Source: Biscogniauxia marginata
Taxonomy: Eukaryota > Ascomycota > Sordariomycetes > Xylariales > Xylariaceae
DNA length: 54,231 nucleotides
Reading direction: 5' to 3'
Assembly (NCBI GenBank): GCA_022695795.1
Contig: MU404222.1
Location: forward strand, 1-54,231
The translations under genes and the position numbers were made by a program. Below the pieces are notes generated by a model that saw only the letters and a program-made list of their open reading frames with translations, made no database searches and was not told the origin of the DNA. Of this stretch, positions 32,889 to 43,848 are shown piece after piece (the stretch's first letter is position 1; each line of letters begins with the position of its first letter).

Positions 32889-34472
32889 ATGGCAAGCGTC
32901 AGGGACGCCGATATAAGTCAGCTCTCGGCAGAGCAGCAGTCAGCGCTCGAGCAATACATTCAAGTCACCGCGCAAGAGCCCAAAGACGCCGTACCGCTGC
33001 TTCAAAGATCGCAATGGAATGTTCAAATAGCAATCGCCAAATTCTTCGACGGCGAAGGTCCCGACCCTGTCGCCGAGGCTATGGCAGCTCAAGAGCATAT
33101 ACCACAACGGGCGGCCCGCCACGAGAACCTGCAAGAAAGTCTTATGGCGTCTTCAAGCCCCTTCGGACGTCAACTACCGAGAGCTCGACCTGATCCCGCC
33201 CCGAGGATTGTGCCTCCGCCGTCGGTTACCACTCGCCCCCCTTTCCTCCTCGCCGTGCTTTTTGCTCCCTTCAACTTTGGGTATAAAGCACTATCGACCC
33301 TCTTCCGCACATTTATGTACATATTCACTTTTCTTCCCGCGCCGTTACGACCGCGATCGATCACCACTACTATGACGAGCGGCTGGAGGGGGACCATGGG
33401 GCGGCGTATGCTGATGCCACGAGACACGGCTGCTAGGTTCAAGCGCGAATTCGAAGAGGAATACGGGAACACTAGCCTACCTTTCCACGAGGGTGGTTTT
33501 GCGCAGGCGTTAGATCTGGCTAAGAAGGATCTCAAGTTTCTTCTGATGGTACTTATGTCGCCCGAGCACGACGACACCGAGTCATTTACCCGAGATACAC
33601 TACTTTCGCCCGAAGTCGTGAGCTTCATCAACGACCCGGCAAATAACATCATACTATGGGGTGGCAATGTCCTGGATTCCGAGGCGTACCAGGTCGCCGC
33701 AGAATACAACTGCACGAAATACCCTTTTTCCTGTCTTGTCTGCCTCACCCCGAAGGAAGGCAGCACAAGAATGAGCATAGTCAAGCGAATAGGTGGGCCT
33801 GTCTCTCCCTCAACCTATCTAGCCGAGATCCAAACCGCGATCAACAAGTATTCGCCGGACCTGGCGGGCGTCCGCGCCGAGCGCACAGCGCAAGAGGTTG
33901 CACGCAACCTCCGAACAGAGCAAGACTCAGCATATGAGCGCTCTCTAGCTAGGGATCGGGAACGAGCACGACAGCGGAGAGAAGCAGAGGCTGCCGCTGC
34001 CGCCGCCGAGAAGAAGGCACAAGAGGAGGCCGAAGCAGCCGAACTACGTGCTCAGCACAAGGAGCAGTGGAAGCAATGGCGCGCAACCACCATCGCGGCT
34101 GAGCCCGATGCCGGCGTGAAGGACGTGGTGCGCCTTGCGCTGAAGATGCCCGAGGCCTCCGGCGCGGGGCGCATAGTACGGAAATTCACTAGCGACACCA
34201 CGGTGGAAGAACTGTACGCGTTTGTAGAGTGCTACGACCTGCTCGGCGACGCATCTCTGGAGGTCAGCGAGAAGACTTCGAAGCCGGAAGGCTACGAGCA
34301 CGAGTACAACTTCCGGATCGCGAGCCTTATGCCGCGGGTCGTCTACGAGCCCGACGGGGCCGCGACGCTGGGCGAGAAGATTGGCAGATCGGGCAACTTG
34401 TTGGTCGAGAATATCGCGGACGAGTCCGAATCCGAATCCGAATCCGGATCCGAAGACGAGGATGGGGAATGA
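32889..34472 (+). CDS. UBX2: UBX-domain protein of the Ubx2/FAF2 (UBXD8) type
   Basis: A single open exon encodes 527 aa from ATG 32889; ATG 32775 would add 38 residues of non-domain sequence. Residues 12-54 form a UBA-like domain. Residues 117-152 are a hydrophobic hairpin (PPFLLAVLFAPFNFGYKALS) that would insert into the ER or lipid-droplet membrane. Residues 178-320 match a UAS thioredoxin-like domain (DLAKKDLKFLLMVLMSPEHD, IILWGGNVLDSEAYQVA). Residues 340-398 are an Ala/Glu/Arg coiled coil, and about 415-508 is the UBX domain that binds Cdc48/p97. The order UBA-hairpin-UAS-coiled coil-UBX is diagnostic of FAF2/Ubx2/Ucp10. The protein recruits Cdc48 to ubiquitinated clients in ER-associated degradation. 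The tail is a Glu/Ser acidic run. Confidence 0.9.
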   Translation: MASVRDADISQLSAEQQSALEQYIQVTAQEPKDAVPLLQRSQWNVQIAIAKFFDGEGPDPVAEAMAAQEHIPQRAARHENLQESLMASSSPFGRQLPRARPDPAPRIVPPPSVTTRPPFLLAVLFAPFNFGYKALSTLFRTFMYIFTFLPAPLRPRSITTTMTSGWRGTMGRRMLMPRDTAARFKREFEEEYGNTSLPFHEGGFAQALDLAKKDLKFLLMVLMSPEHDDTESFTRDTLLSPEVVSFINDPANNIILWGGNVLDSEAYQVAAEYNCTKYPFSCLVCLTPKEGSTRMSIVKRIGGPVSPSTYLAEIQTAINKYSPDLAGVRAERTAQEVARNLRTEQDSAYERSLARDRERARQRREAEAAAAAAEKKAQEEAEAAELRAQHKEQWKQWRATTIAAEPDAGVKDVVRLALKMPEASGAGRIVRKFTSDTTVEELYAFVECYDLLGDASLEVSEKTSKPEGYEHEYNFRIASLMPRVVYEPDGAATLGEKIGRSGNLLVENIADESESESESGSEDEDGE

Positions 34473-36693
34473 GGAATGAGTAGGTAATAGTGTTGATACG
34501 ATGTAAGAGCTACGAGGAGGTAGTGAGAAGGCCATGTATTCAAAGCGAGCTGCATTACATTGAATTTGACTGAACTGAAACTACCGTATCCCCCCTCGTC
34601 ATCTAACCAAAAGTTTGCTGGCATCTATACTTCTTCATAGTTTTACCCCAAGGGTTATTAACTAAGAGTCTTATAGTAGCAGCCTATCAAAATGAATGAA
34701 TATCCTTCTCTTGTTCAAGACGAAATCTGGAAGATATCGAACATGGATGTGAACTGCGGAGAACCGGCCATCGTAAAGCTACCTACCTACCTGTCTTATA
34801 TGTGTAACCATCTAGGCTAGATCTCTCTCACGATGAAAAGTTCTTAGCGAGATATCCTTAGTTCTGTGTATTTTCACTTTTCCTTCTAAACCGTGATGAT
34901 CCTTGTATCACGAAATTGGTCGAATAAAAATTGCGACTCGTTGTTAAGGCCGGTAGGATAGCTAAAAGGGGGGAAGCTATCACTGGGAGAACAAAAATCT
35001 GTACCTGGTATCTATAAGTACTAGATGTCAAACTCTCGTTTTATTGCGCCAGAATAATGCATAGGTAGGATTGCTTGTGTTATATGCATCCTCACTTCGA
35101 CGATCCCCCCGCGTGGGTGGTCTTTTAACCTACAGCCGTACCAGGCGGAGTAACGGGAGGAGAGAATAGGATATATAAATACGCTGCCTATCTATCTAAG
35201 AGGTATCAGAGTGTATATATATATATTCCCTCCGCGATCACAATCCTCGGTTATCGATCTATATAGTAGACAACACAGAGAAGGAGAGGGAAGAGGAAGT
35301 CAGTTGCTTAGAGGCCTACCAGGCAAACCTTAGGTAGATAGGTAAAGCCTACTATATACCCGTAAAGAGGATATCCAAGCTATGATTATCGCCAGGGAGG
35401 ATTTTAAGGATTGGATTTAGGGACTCAGGACGAAGGCCATGCTAAAACATCCAGGCTAGTTGGTTGGGGTCAACTATTCCGGCGTGTGTCAACACTATAC
35501 GGTAGGTATGAGGTATGTAATGTACTCTCGGTATCTCGATTATGAGGTACCTGAAGTATATATAAAGAGGGAGAGAAAAGAAAAGAAAAAGAAAAAAGGG
35601 TTGAGGTTCGAAGATATTAGGAATGAAAGCCATGAAAAGACGGACGACATATATATATATATATATATATCTACCCTAGTACAATCCCTCATCATCACTG
35701 TTCACCCTAAGCGCCTACTACCAATCGCTTACCACCCCCCACCCCCCCCCCCTCCTTCCGCTCCTGGTCATCAGTAGAGAGGGATGGTACCCCGAGATCC
35801 AAGGCTAGGTATGCGCGGCCGATGCGTGAGTGGAAGAAAGAAGTGGATGAGAGTAGGGGGGTGACTTTGTTAGTTAGTAAGTATCTCGCGGCGATCATAA
35901 ACAGGATTGATTATACTCGGTTTCAAGCGTGGACCTATCGTCAAGTTGTCGATGAAGAAGCGATCAAGCACTAGCTTAGGCGTGGCGGGTTAAGAGTAAG
36001 AGATTATCGACTCTTGCTCGTAAGATTATCTCGGCTAGTCATGGCAAACATCTGATTGATCTACCTAGGTTAGTCAATTATAGCGCGTACACGACCGAAC
36101 AGCTAAAGGTATGTCCAAGAAACATGTATTTATACGCCGAAGTGGCCTTCACCATTTCTAGTACTTCTGCTAGCCGTCTATGACCCAGCCACTATGAAGT
36201 CAGTCACTTGTCTATTGCCAAAACGCGCATCCGAGTAAATAAATATGTACGGCGGTAATATTCAAAATTAATACAACCTATATATATATGTCACGGTTAT
36301 CCAAGATGCTACTACAAGAGGGAGAATCTGAAAGGTATCCTCTGCATTGAAGACCCTCGCCGAGTCACAGCTGGCATGTCATGACATAATATAACCGGCA
36401 CGGCAAAACAAGCGCTATGAAGGTACCGGGAATGAGAGCTGTATTAAAGAATGAGCTTCTGGGAGACAAAAAACTATTTCTCGGGTGCTTTTACCTGTGC
36501 AGCTTTCTAGAGCATGCTTATAATCCATATTTTCCCTGTTTGTACAAGCCCTCGCTGGTAGGGCGGCTCAAGCCTTCTTTTTCTAGACTGGCTGAGTTAT
36601 AGGTCTAAGCGGCCTAAATACTCGGGCCTTGGTGGCGTGCCCATCCGTTCTCGGCATCTCACTTCTGATGCCACATTGGCCGTTTTGAACTGA
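34473..36693. other. 2.2 kb convergent intergenic region
   Basis: This 3' flank lies between the UBX gene (+) and SF3A1 (-). It contains TACC/GGTA patches, an AT dinucleotide run at 35649-35670, C runs at 35734-35752 and AT-rich stretches. Short ORFs such as 35460-35777 are low complexity. No gene is seen. Confidence 0.6.
35649..35670. repeat. (AT)n dinucleotide repeat
   Basis: This is an uninterrupted AT run of 22 bp. Confidence 0.95.
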
Positions 36694-38397
36694 TCAATGG
36701 CCTTGTTGACTGTCTTTCGCGAATCTCTGGTGAATACGGGCGATTTGCTCATCGACGTTGACGCTCTGCATATGATTGATATGGGCCTGGCTTCTACCCT
36801 CAATATTCCCATCAAAACTGTTCATCGCGGCGCGCTTCCTCCGTGCCAGCTCCTCTTCGCTAACTGGCTGGCCGGTGACTCCATCGAACAGGTCCGCACG
36901 TTGGCTAGCGAATCGCTTCAAATTGTTGGCCATGTCGGTATGTGCTAAGTTTGTTGTCGCATAACGCGAGTCGGCTTTGGCCTTCTGCTCTTTCCATTTG
37001 GGGTCAAGTAGCTCGATCCTCATATGTGCTTCTAACTCGTTCATCGGTATCTGCTCCTTGCAGTTCGGACAGAGGGCCATCTGAGTTCCTTGCCGATTTG
37101 CCGCTCGCGCCGCGGCACGGGGAACGTAATTCTCCTTGATTTTCATGGGCGCAGCTCCGCCCTTCGCTTCAGCATGGGCTTGCTGCATCCGCATACGGGC
37201 TTCTTCTCTCTCTCGTATCCGCAGAGCCTCCTCATCTTCCTGCGTGCCGTTCGGCCTCGGCGGCGGCGGCGCCATCTGGTACGCAGCTTGGGGAGGTGTT
37301 GGTGTGGGCTGATATGGTTGTGCTCCAGGGGGGGCGGCGCGCTGAGTAGGATATGCAGGATGATGTGGGAGGTTCAAGTTAGACTGTGCTGCGGGGGCGC
37401 TATACATGCTATCATCATCTGTTGGTAGTGCCTCCTCGATACGCAGGTTAGCATTGACGGAAACCTTGGCCTTCTGCTCTAGAGAGGCATATTGGAGCTC
37501 GGAAAGAGATGTGGGCGGGGGTAAATTGGCTTGGTCATCTGCTTCGGTGAAGACGACGGTCTCGACAACAACAAAATCGTGCCAGTCGATTTGGGCATAA
37601 GTTAGGCGCTCCTTCTCCTCTTCCTCTTCCTTCTTTTGTTTCTCGTCCTCCTGGTGCTTGTACCACTCGGCCCTCTCCTTTGCCCGGTTTAGAATGTGAT
37701 ACTTGTCATCGACGTTTCGTTGGAGCTGGGCAACCCTCTCCTGCTGAGCCCGTCCACCTTCGCCATCGATGCCACCGGCTCGCAATAACGTAGAGTACTG
37801 GTCGATGAGGTGCTGGAAGAAATTGTGAAGACTGTGGTTTGGCCGGAGGAAATCAAACTGAAAGTTCCCAGCCTCTCGTTGTGACAGAGTGGTCATGAAC
37901 TGTCTGCCATTCTTGGCGACAAACAGCGCGGTCAGCTTCACAACCTCGAGATCCTGGGCGCTGATGTTTGGCATACGCGCAGAGAAGTGAAAGTCCGGGG
38001 GTTTAGGAGGGCCCTTGGGCTTCTCCTCGACGGGGGCAGCCGTCTCGCCGGCGCGGCCGGCGGCAACAGCCGTACCACGTCCCTCCTTGATCTCGCTCAG
38101 CCGCCAGAGATAGAAAGGGTTGTATGGGTCGGCATTGCTCAGAAAGCTGAACTTGGGATTGTGTTTTTCCTTCTCCCGGATACGATCTTCGAAGGCGATA
38201 CCGTTCCTGGCAACGAAGCCGGCGGTCTTCTCGAGAATTGCTAGATGATAAGCAGATGTTAGCGACGCGTGACGCGCAGAGCGATGGCAAGGCTGGGAGG
38301 ATGTACTTCTGAATTCCTTCGGCGGAAGAACAACACCTTGAGGAGGCTTGATGTCATCCAAGACGGCAGCTGCATCGCCGTTAGTAGTTGCAGCCAT
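36694..38397 (-). CDS. sap114: Splicing factor 3a subunit 1 (SF3A1/Prp21/Sap114)
   Basis: Exons 38397-38307 and 38240-36694 encode 545 aa. Two SURP modules are visible: residues 32-74 (ILEKTAGFVARNG, then FSFLSNADPYNPFYLWRL) and about 125-178 (VKLTALFVAKNGRQFMTTLS, FDFLRPNHSLHNFFQHLIDQ). A charged Lys/Glu helix, TYAQIDWHDFVVVETV and a Pro/Gln-rich stretch follow. The C-terminal region CPNCKEQIPMNELEAHMRIE is the conserved zinc-knuckle-like part of SF3A1. As part of SF3a in the U2 snRNP it helps prespliceosome formation and branch-site recognition. The 66-nt intron (38306-38241) contains CGCTAACA, a near-perfect branch site. It is a multiple of three without a stop, so unspliced RNA would insert 22 residues in frame just before SURP1. 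The gene is divergent from PMT1. Confidence 0.92.
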   Translation of the reverse strand: MAATTNGDAAAVLDDIKPPQGVVLPPKEFRSTSSQPCHRSARHASLTSAYHLAILEKTAGFVARNGIAFEDRIREKEKHNPKFSFLSNADPYNPFYLWRLSEIKEGRGTAVAAGRAGETAAPVEEKPKGPPKPPDFHFSARMPNISAQDLEVVKLTALFVAKNGRQFMTTLSQREAGNFQFDFLRPNHSLHNFFQHLIDQYSTLLRAGGIDGEGGRAQQERVAQLQRNVDDKYHILNRAKERAEWYKHQEDEKQKKEEEEEKERLTYAQIDWHDFVVVETVVFTEADDQANLPPPTSLSELQYASLEQKAKVSVNANLRIEEALPTDDDSMYSAPAAQSNLNLPHHPAYPTQRAAPPGAQPYQPTPTPPQAAYQMAPPPPRPNGTQEDEEALRIREREEARMRMQQAHAEAKGGAAPMKIKENYVPRAAARAANRQGTQMALCPNCKEQIPMNELEAHMRIELLDPKWKEQKAKADSRYATTNLAHTDMANNLKRFASQRADLFDGVTGQPVSEEELARRKRAAMNSFDGNIEGRSQAHINHMQSVNVDEQIARIHQRFAKDSQQGH

Positions 38398-39346
38398 GTT
38401 GACGACAAATCTTCAGACCCTCCTTAGTACGTTGTGATGGGGGGATCTGGGGTAAAAGTTGTCGTAGCTGGCCGAAATTTGGTGTCGCAGCTCTAGCTCC
38501 AGCAGAATTATGCATGTAGTTGGGATGGGTCTATTGGATTTGCAGGTGGCGCCGAGGCCAGGCCCTGTCTTTACCTATATACCGGAATAATTGGATTATC
38601 CGCGAGACATAGGTACCTAGGTACCTAGATAATAGGTACATCAGGTAGGTAATAAGGTTCCAATGATCTGCGGCCAATGGAATTCTTTAATTGTGGGTAA
38701 CTTACAGCATTTCAGCGACGCGCCAAGGCGAATTTTGGCTTTGCGATGCCGCGTCACTTTCTAATGAAGCCAGCTGAAATCCAATCTGGCCATAATGGGG
38801 GGGACCCTTGTACATGCGCTAAACTAAAACCATCCCTAAAATTCGAAATAAGGCCACTGTAGCATTAGAGAGAAGCTCCCAGAGAAGCTACAGTAGGGAG
38901 TACCTACCGCTGCACCCCTTTAACACTAGTCCCTCAGCCTTTCTTACCGGTAGCCGTTGCCCATCCCATCGTCAACTGCCACTCACGAGAGGCACCAGCC
39001 GATTTCTCACCTTACTCTCGCATGGGTTCACCTTTGCCCTATGGATTTCTTGTAATGATCACCTCTACTTCTTAACATTCGTTCAACCAAGCTCCGGTTT
39101 CTTTTCTCTTATTGCCCCCCTTTTTATTCTCCATCTCCATCTCCATGCGAGGTAGCGAGGTACCCGACTTCTGTGATACTTCTCGTGTGGCGTAGCGCAG
39201 AAGCTCCCATTTTATTCGCGTAACCCCCTCGACCCACGGGTCTAAAGTGGCCACGAAGGCCTCTTGTCTCCCTTTTTCTTCTCCAAGCAATTGTCGTCGA
39301 CTTTGCCCATTGCTTCGTCCTGCATAGTCCGTCCGACACATTCAAC
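38398..39346. promoter_or_regulatory. Divergent promoter region of SF3A1 and PMT1
   Basis: This 0.95 kb has a dense GGTACCTA/TAGGTACC cluster at 38606-38655 and a CT-rich PMT1 leader from about 39060. No coding sequence is accepted. Confidence 0.5.
38610..38655. repeat. GGTACCTA repeat cluster
   Basis: Overlapping TAGGTACC/GGTACCTA palindromic units and GGTA steps run for about 45 bp. It is the densest example of the tetranucleotide family scattered in the gaps of this window. Confidence 0.75.
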
Positions 39347-42300
39347 ATGGGCAAGCCCAATACTGCGAAGCCGTCCTCGGCGGAGGGCGGCGCTTACACT
39401 TCTCTAAAGCCCACGAGCAAGTCAAAGAAGCGCCACGACGACTACACCTCCGACGGTGTTGAGGACAACGATGTCTTTCTGCTGCCCGTATCTGACTACC
39501 AGGTCATGCTGCTTGTCACCATTATAGGGGCCGTCGTGCGATTGTTCCGCATCTACCAGCCCACCAGTGTGGTCTTCGATGAAGTCCAGTACGTTCCTAC
39601 GTTCCTACACCAACACCAGCATCACTCTTGAGAGCTTACCAGAAAGCTAATCTCTGCATCTTGTCCCATAGCTTCGGTGGTTTTGCATCCAAGTACATCA
39701 AGGGCAAATTCTTCATGGACGTACATCCTCCCCTAGCTAAGCTTCTAATAACCCTGTTCGGATGGCTCGCTGGTTTCAATGGCGACTTTGACTTCAAGGA
39801 GATTGGTAAAGACTACCTCGAACCTGGCGTCCCGTACGTGGCCATGCGACTTTTCCCCGCCATCTGTGGCATTCTGCTGGTTCCGACTATGTTCTTGGCT
39901 CTGAAGGCTTCCGGCTGTCGTACTGCCACCGCAGCCCTGGGTTCTTCCTTGATCATCTTCGGTGAGCTCGACCAACTTACAGCCTTGTCCCTCTCCACCC
40001 TGCTAATATCCAAGCGTAGAAAACGGTCTCCTCACCCAAGCCCGTTTAATCCTGCTCGACTCTCCGCTCGTTCTTGCGACCGCCTTCACCGCTCTCGCCT
40101 TCACCTCCTTCAGCAACCAGCATGAGCTTGGTCCTACAAAGGCGTTCGATCCGAGCTGGTGGTTCTGGCTCGTCATGACCGGCTTGGGAATGGGTGTCAC
40201 GGTGAGCATCAAGTGGGTCGGCTTGTTCACCATTGCTTGGGTTGGATCCTTAACGCTCGTGCAACTGTGGGTGCTGCTTGGCGACACCAAGACTGTCACC
40301 ATGCGCATATTTGCGAAGCACTTTATGGCTCGCGCGTTCTGCCTGATCATCATCCCGGTAACCTTCTACATGGCTATGTTCTACATCCACTTCCTCTGCT
40401 TGGTCAACCCTGGTGATGGCGATGGATTTATGAGCTCCGAGTTCCAGGCTACGCTGAACAACAAGGGTATGCAAGATGTGCCGGCCGACGTTGCTTTCGG
40501 CAGCCGTGTCTCAATTCGACATGCCAACACCCAAGGCGGCTATTTGCACTCCCATCCCTTGATGTATCCCACGGGCAGTATGCAGCAACAGATAACCCTC
40601 TACCCCCACAAGGACGATAACAACCTGTGGTTGCTTGAGAACCAGACTCAACCATTGGACCCCAACGGAGTCGAGATCAACGGCACCCGTGCTTGGGACG
40701 GCATTACAAATCTAACTGAGACCTACATCAGAGATGGGGACGTCATTCGTCTATATCATCTAGCCACCCACCGTCGACTACACTCTCATGACCTGAGACC
40801 GCCTGTCAGCGAGCAGGAATGGCAGAACGAGGTATCCGCTTACGGCTATGAAGGATTTCCCGGCGACGCCAATGATCTATTCCGTGTCGAGATTGTGAAG
40901 AAGCAGTCGCTCGGCGGCGTGGCTGCGGAACGGCTTCGTACCATTCAGACCAAATTCAGACTTATCCACATAATGACCGGATGCGCACTGTTCTCTCACA
41001 AAGTCAAGCTACCAGACTGGGCGTCGGAACAACAAGAAGTCACCTGTGCAAAGGGCGGCACGCTTCCGAACAGCCTTTGGTACATCGAATCCAACATACA
41101 CCCCCAGCTTACCAACGACGCGGAAAAGGTCAACTACGCCAACCCCGGATTCCTGGGCAAATTCTGGGAGTTGCAGAAGGTTATGTGGAAGACAAATGCA
41201 GGCCTAGTCGAATCGCATGCCTGGGACTCTCGTCCCGAGTCTTGGCCGATCCTGCGTCGCGGTATCAACTTCTGGGGTAGGCAGAACCGCCAGATCTATC
41301 TGATTGGTAACCCGGTCGTCTGGTACACCTCAACCCTCGCTGTCGTCGTTTATCTCCTTTTCAAGGGTATTGCCGTTCTTCGTTGGCAGCGCAGCTGCAA
41401 CGATTATGCGAACGAGACCTTCAAACGCTTTGACTACGAAATTGGTACATCGGTACTCGGATGGGCTCTGCATTACTTCCCCTTCTTCTTGATGGGGCGT
41501 CAGCTCTTCCTTCATCATTATTTCCCTGCCCTTTTCTTTGCGGTCATGGCGTTCTGCCAGTTCTATGACTTTTTGACCGCTCGCTTTGCGATCCCTGGTG
41601 TTCGCGAAAATCCCATCATCAACAAAACTGGTGCCATCGTACTTCTGGCGGTCTCTGCCGTCGTCTTCGCACTCTTTTCGCCCCTCGCGTATGGAAATCC
41701 CTGGACTAAGTCGGAATGCAACCGCGTTAAATTGTTCAGTACCTGGGACTGGGATTGTAATAACTTCTTGGACAGTGTGAGTATCCCTTCCCATGGCATG
41801 CCAGCCAGAGGCAAGGACTAGACACGCACAACACTTGTGATCCTGCTCGGTTTTTTTGGGACGTTGTACTTCAATGGAACAGTATCAGGCAGAGTGTGGA
41901 AGTGTTTTCAGTTGTCAATTAGACAGTAAACTAATGCATCGCGTTTCTAGTATGATGCATACTCGTCGATGAATATAAAGCCGAGCATTGGCCAGACCTC
42001 ACAGCCAGCTGTAGAGAATAAGAAGCAGCCCCCGGCAGCCGAGCAAGCCAGTGCCCCAAATGGGGCAATCTCCGGGGCCCCGAAGTTCGAGCCCCAGGGA
42101 CAGAAGGTACTAGCACACGAGCAGAGGATCGAGTACCGAGACCAGGACGGCAACATCCTCAACGAAGAGCAGGTGAAGGCGCTCGAGGGCAAGGTCGAAT
42201 TCAAAACGAAATACGAAACGCGGACGCGCGTAGTCGACGGAGCCGGCAACGAAATGCCCGTGCCTCCAGAAGAGCTAGCCGCCGCAGGAGTCGCGCCTCC

Positions 42301-42451
42301 GCACCCGGACGTCGAGGGCGCTAACCAGGAAACCAAGAAGGGAGTCGAAGACCCAATCCCCAAGGAAGCATCATCGAGCAAGGACGGCGAGAAGGAGGCC
42401 GAGATATCAGTTCCCAAGCCCGCCAGCGAAGGCAATGCAGCAACCAATTAG
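39347..42451 (+). CDS. PMT1: Dolichyl-phosphate-mannose--protein mannosyltransferase, PMT1 family
   Basis: Exons 39347-39588, 39672-39961, 40020-41776 and 41951-42451 encode 929 aa. After a hydrophilic cytosolic N-terminus, a hydrophobic segment leads into VVFDEVHFGGFASKYIKGKF, with the luminal Asp78-Glu79 pair essential in PMTs, then FMDVHPPLAKLLI. The luminal MIR region is visible (GGYLHSHPLMYPTGSMQQQI, RLHSHDLRPPVSEQEWQNEV, GCALFSHKVKLPDWASEQQE), followed by WPILRRGINFWG and several TM helices ending in STWDWDCNNFLDS. HFGGFASKYI and the RIEYRDQDGNILNEEQVKALEGK-type C-terminal tail fit PMT1 rather than PMT2 (HFGKFGSYYL) or PMT4. The enzyme transfers mannose from Dol-P-Man to Ser/Thr in the ER and usually pairs with a PMT2 member. 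The 83-, 58- and 174-nt introns are all GT-AG. Confidence 0.94.
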
Positions 42452-43848
42452 ATATCCCTAGCATGTAGGGGCCCACAGTTTCCTCATTGCACCGCGCAAC
42501 GTATCGGCCTAGCTTTGTATACTACCTATCTATCATACTAATGAGGATTTACGGCAAAAAGATTTCCAAAAAAAGACATGGTACGGACGGGAGGGAGGAG
42601 GGAAGGGAAAATGTCGGATAACCAAAAAAAGAAAGAACCCGGTATGTGTGTGTGAGAGAGAGGCATACTTAGCCTTAGGGTAGTACTACGTTTGCGCGGC
42701 TTCGAGGTCGTTACTTATTTGTCTGTCTGTCAGTTTGCTGACTCGCGAAGAAAAAAGAGAACGAAATGACCGAAATCTCAAATCAATTTCTTATTCATTC
42801 ATCTTTGTAAAAAAAAAAGAAAATAAGGAAAAACCGTTAGATGAAGCCTTTTTGTCCCTGTGAATGAATTCCTTGCCTAGTTCTCTCTATTAAAAAATTG
42901 GGGAATGACAAAATTTCAAGGAAAACGTGTAAGATCAGATCGTCGCGGTGTGATGTTGTAAAGGCAATTACAACTGCTTTTTTTTTTTTTTTTTTAAAAT
43001 GGAAAGGCTGAGCATTATTACATTACCTACCAGGGATTGAACGATAGAGACCTATATCCGATTACTCCCGTCTCGAGGAGTAGAGTAGGTACGTACTATA
43101 GTGTAGCAGGTGTAGTGTAAGTTCGGATCGGCCGATCCCCCTCCCAGCCTCTTTCCCGTCCCCGACGTCAATCTAAGAGGTAGGTCGGAGCTTTCCCCAC
43201 TTTCTAATCACCGGGTCCGATCGATTTGCTCGGGGACGTGCGGGTTGGCGGCGCTGATGGTTTCCCCCTCCCTCTTAAGATATACGTGTATGTATACATC
43301 CATTCCTTTTTATCATATTTTAAGAAGTACTGTACCAGGTATGATTGAAACCGAAATACTCCCCAACCCCCCTCCCCCCCTTTTTTTTCATGCCTGAGAG
43401 GGAGGAAAGGGGGGAGGAGGGAGATAGCTATGACATTATGTACGTCAAGTTTCCGCCCGGTTTACGTGCCCTACTAGAAAAGACCTTGAGAAAATATTAG
43501 CGAACATGGTATTAACGTGGTGCCTCGGTCGTCATGGCCTTCTCCTTTTTTATTTTACATTGCTACACCTTCCTCCATCCAAGCACCTGGTTACGGATCA
43601 AGATACCGCCATCCACTTATGACGGGTCCGATGCCACTAGCTCCTCAGTCACAAATAGATGTGCCCGCGCAATTTTTCCTGGCCCTAATCCAGTTTGGGA
43701 CCTCCTCAACAACGGTTCCCATACGACATCCTAACTTCTTCCTGAAGCCTAGCTCTGAAATGGTCGAACGACCTTTCTACCGCTGGTGAAATACTTGATC
43801 GGTTCTATCCACCATGGACACTGATTTCTCCAGAGGCGAGGTTTGGGA
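42452..43848. other. 1.4 kb convergent intergenic region
   Basis: This 3' flank lies between PMT1 (+) and the DUF3638 gene (-). It contains A tracts, an 18-nt T tract at 42978-42995, C/T runs at 43370-43390 and purine-rich G runs. The ORF at 43517-43789 has no family resemblance and abuts the end of the convergent gene. No gene is accepted. Confidence 0.6.
42978..42995. repeat. Poly-T tract (18 nt)
   Basis: This is an uninterrupted run of 18 T in the convergent gap. Confidence 0.9.

Noticed and set aside
33170..33784. 204-codon minus-strand ORF
   Set aside because: It is antisense to the UBX2/FAF2-type gene, which has full domain support on the other strand.
36597..36815. 72-codon ORF overlapping the SF3A1 3' end
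   Set aside because: It is a shifted frame; the SF3A1 frame ends naturally at 36694 and no splice site supports extending it.
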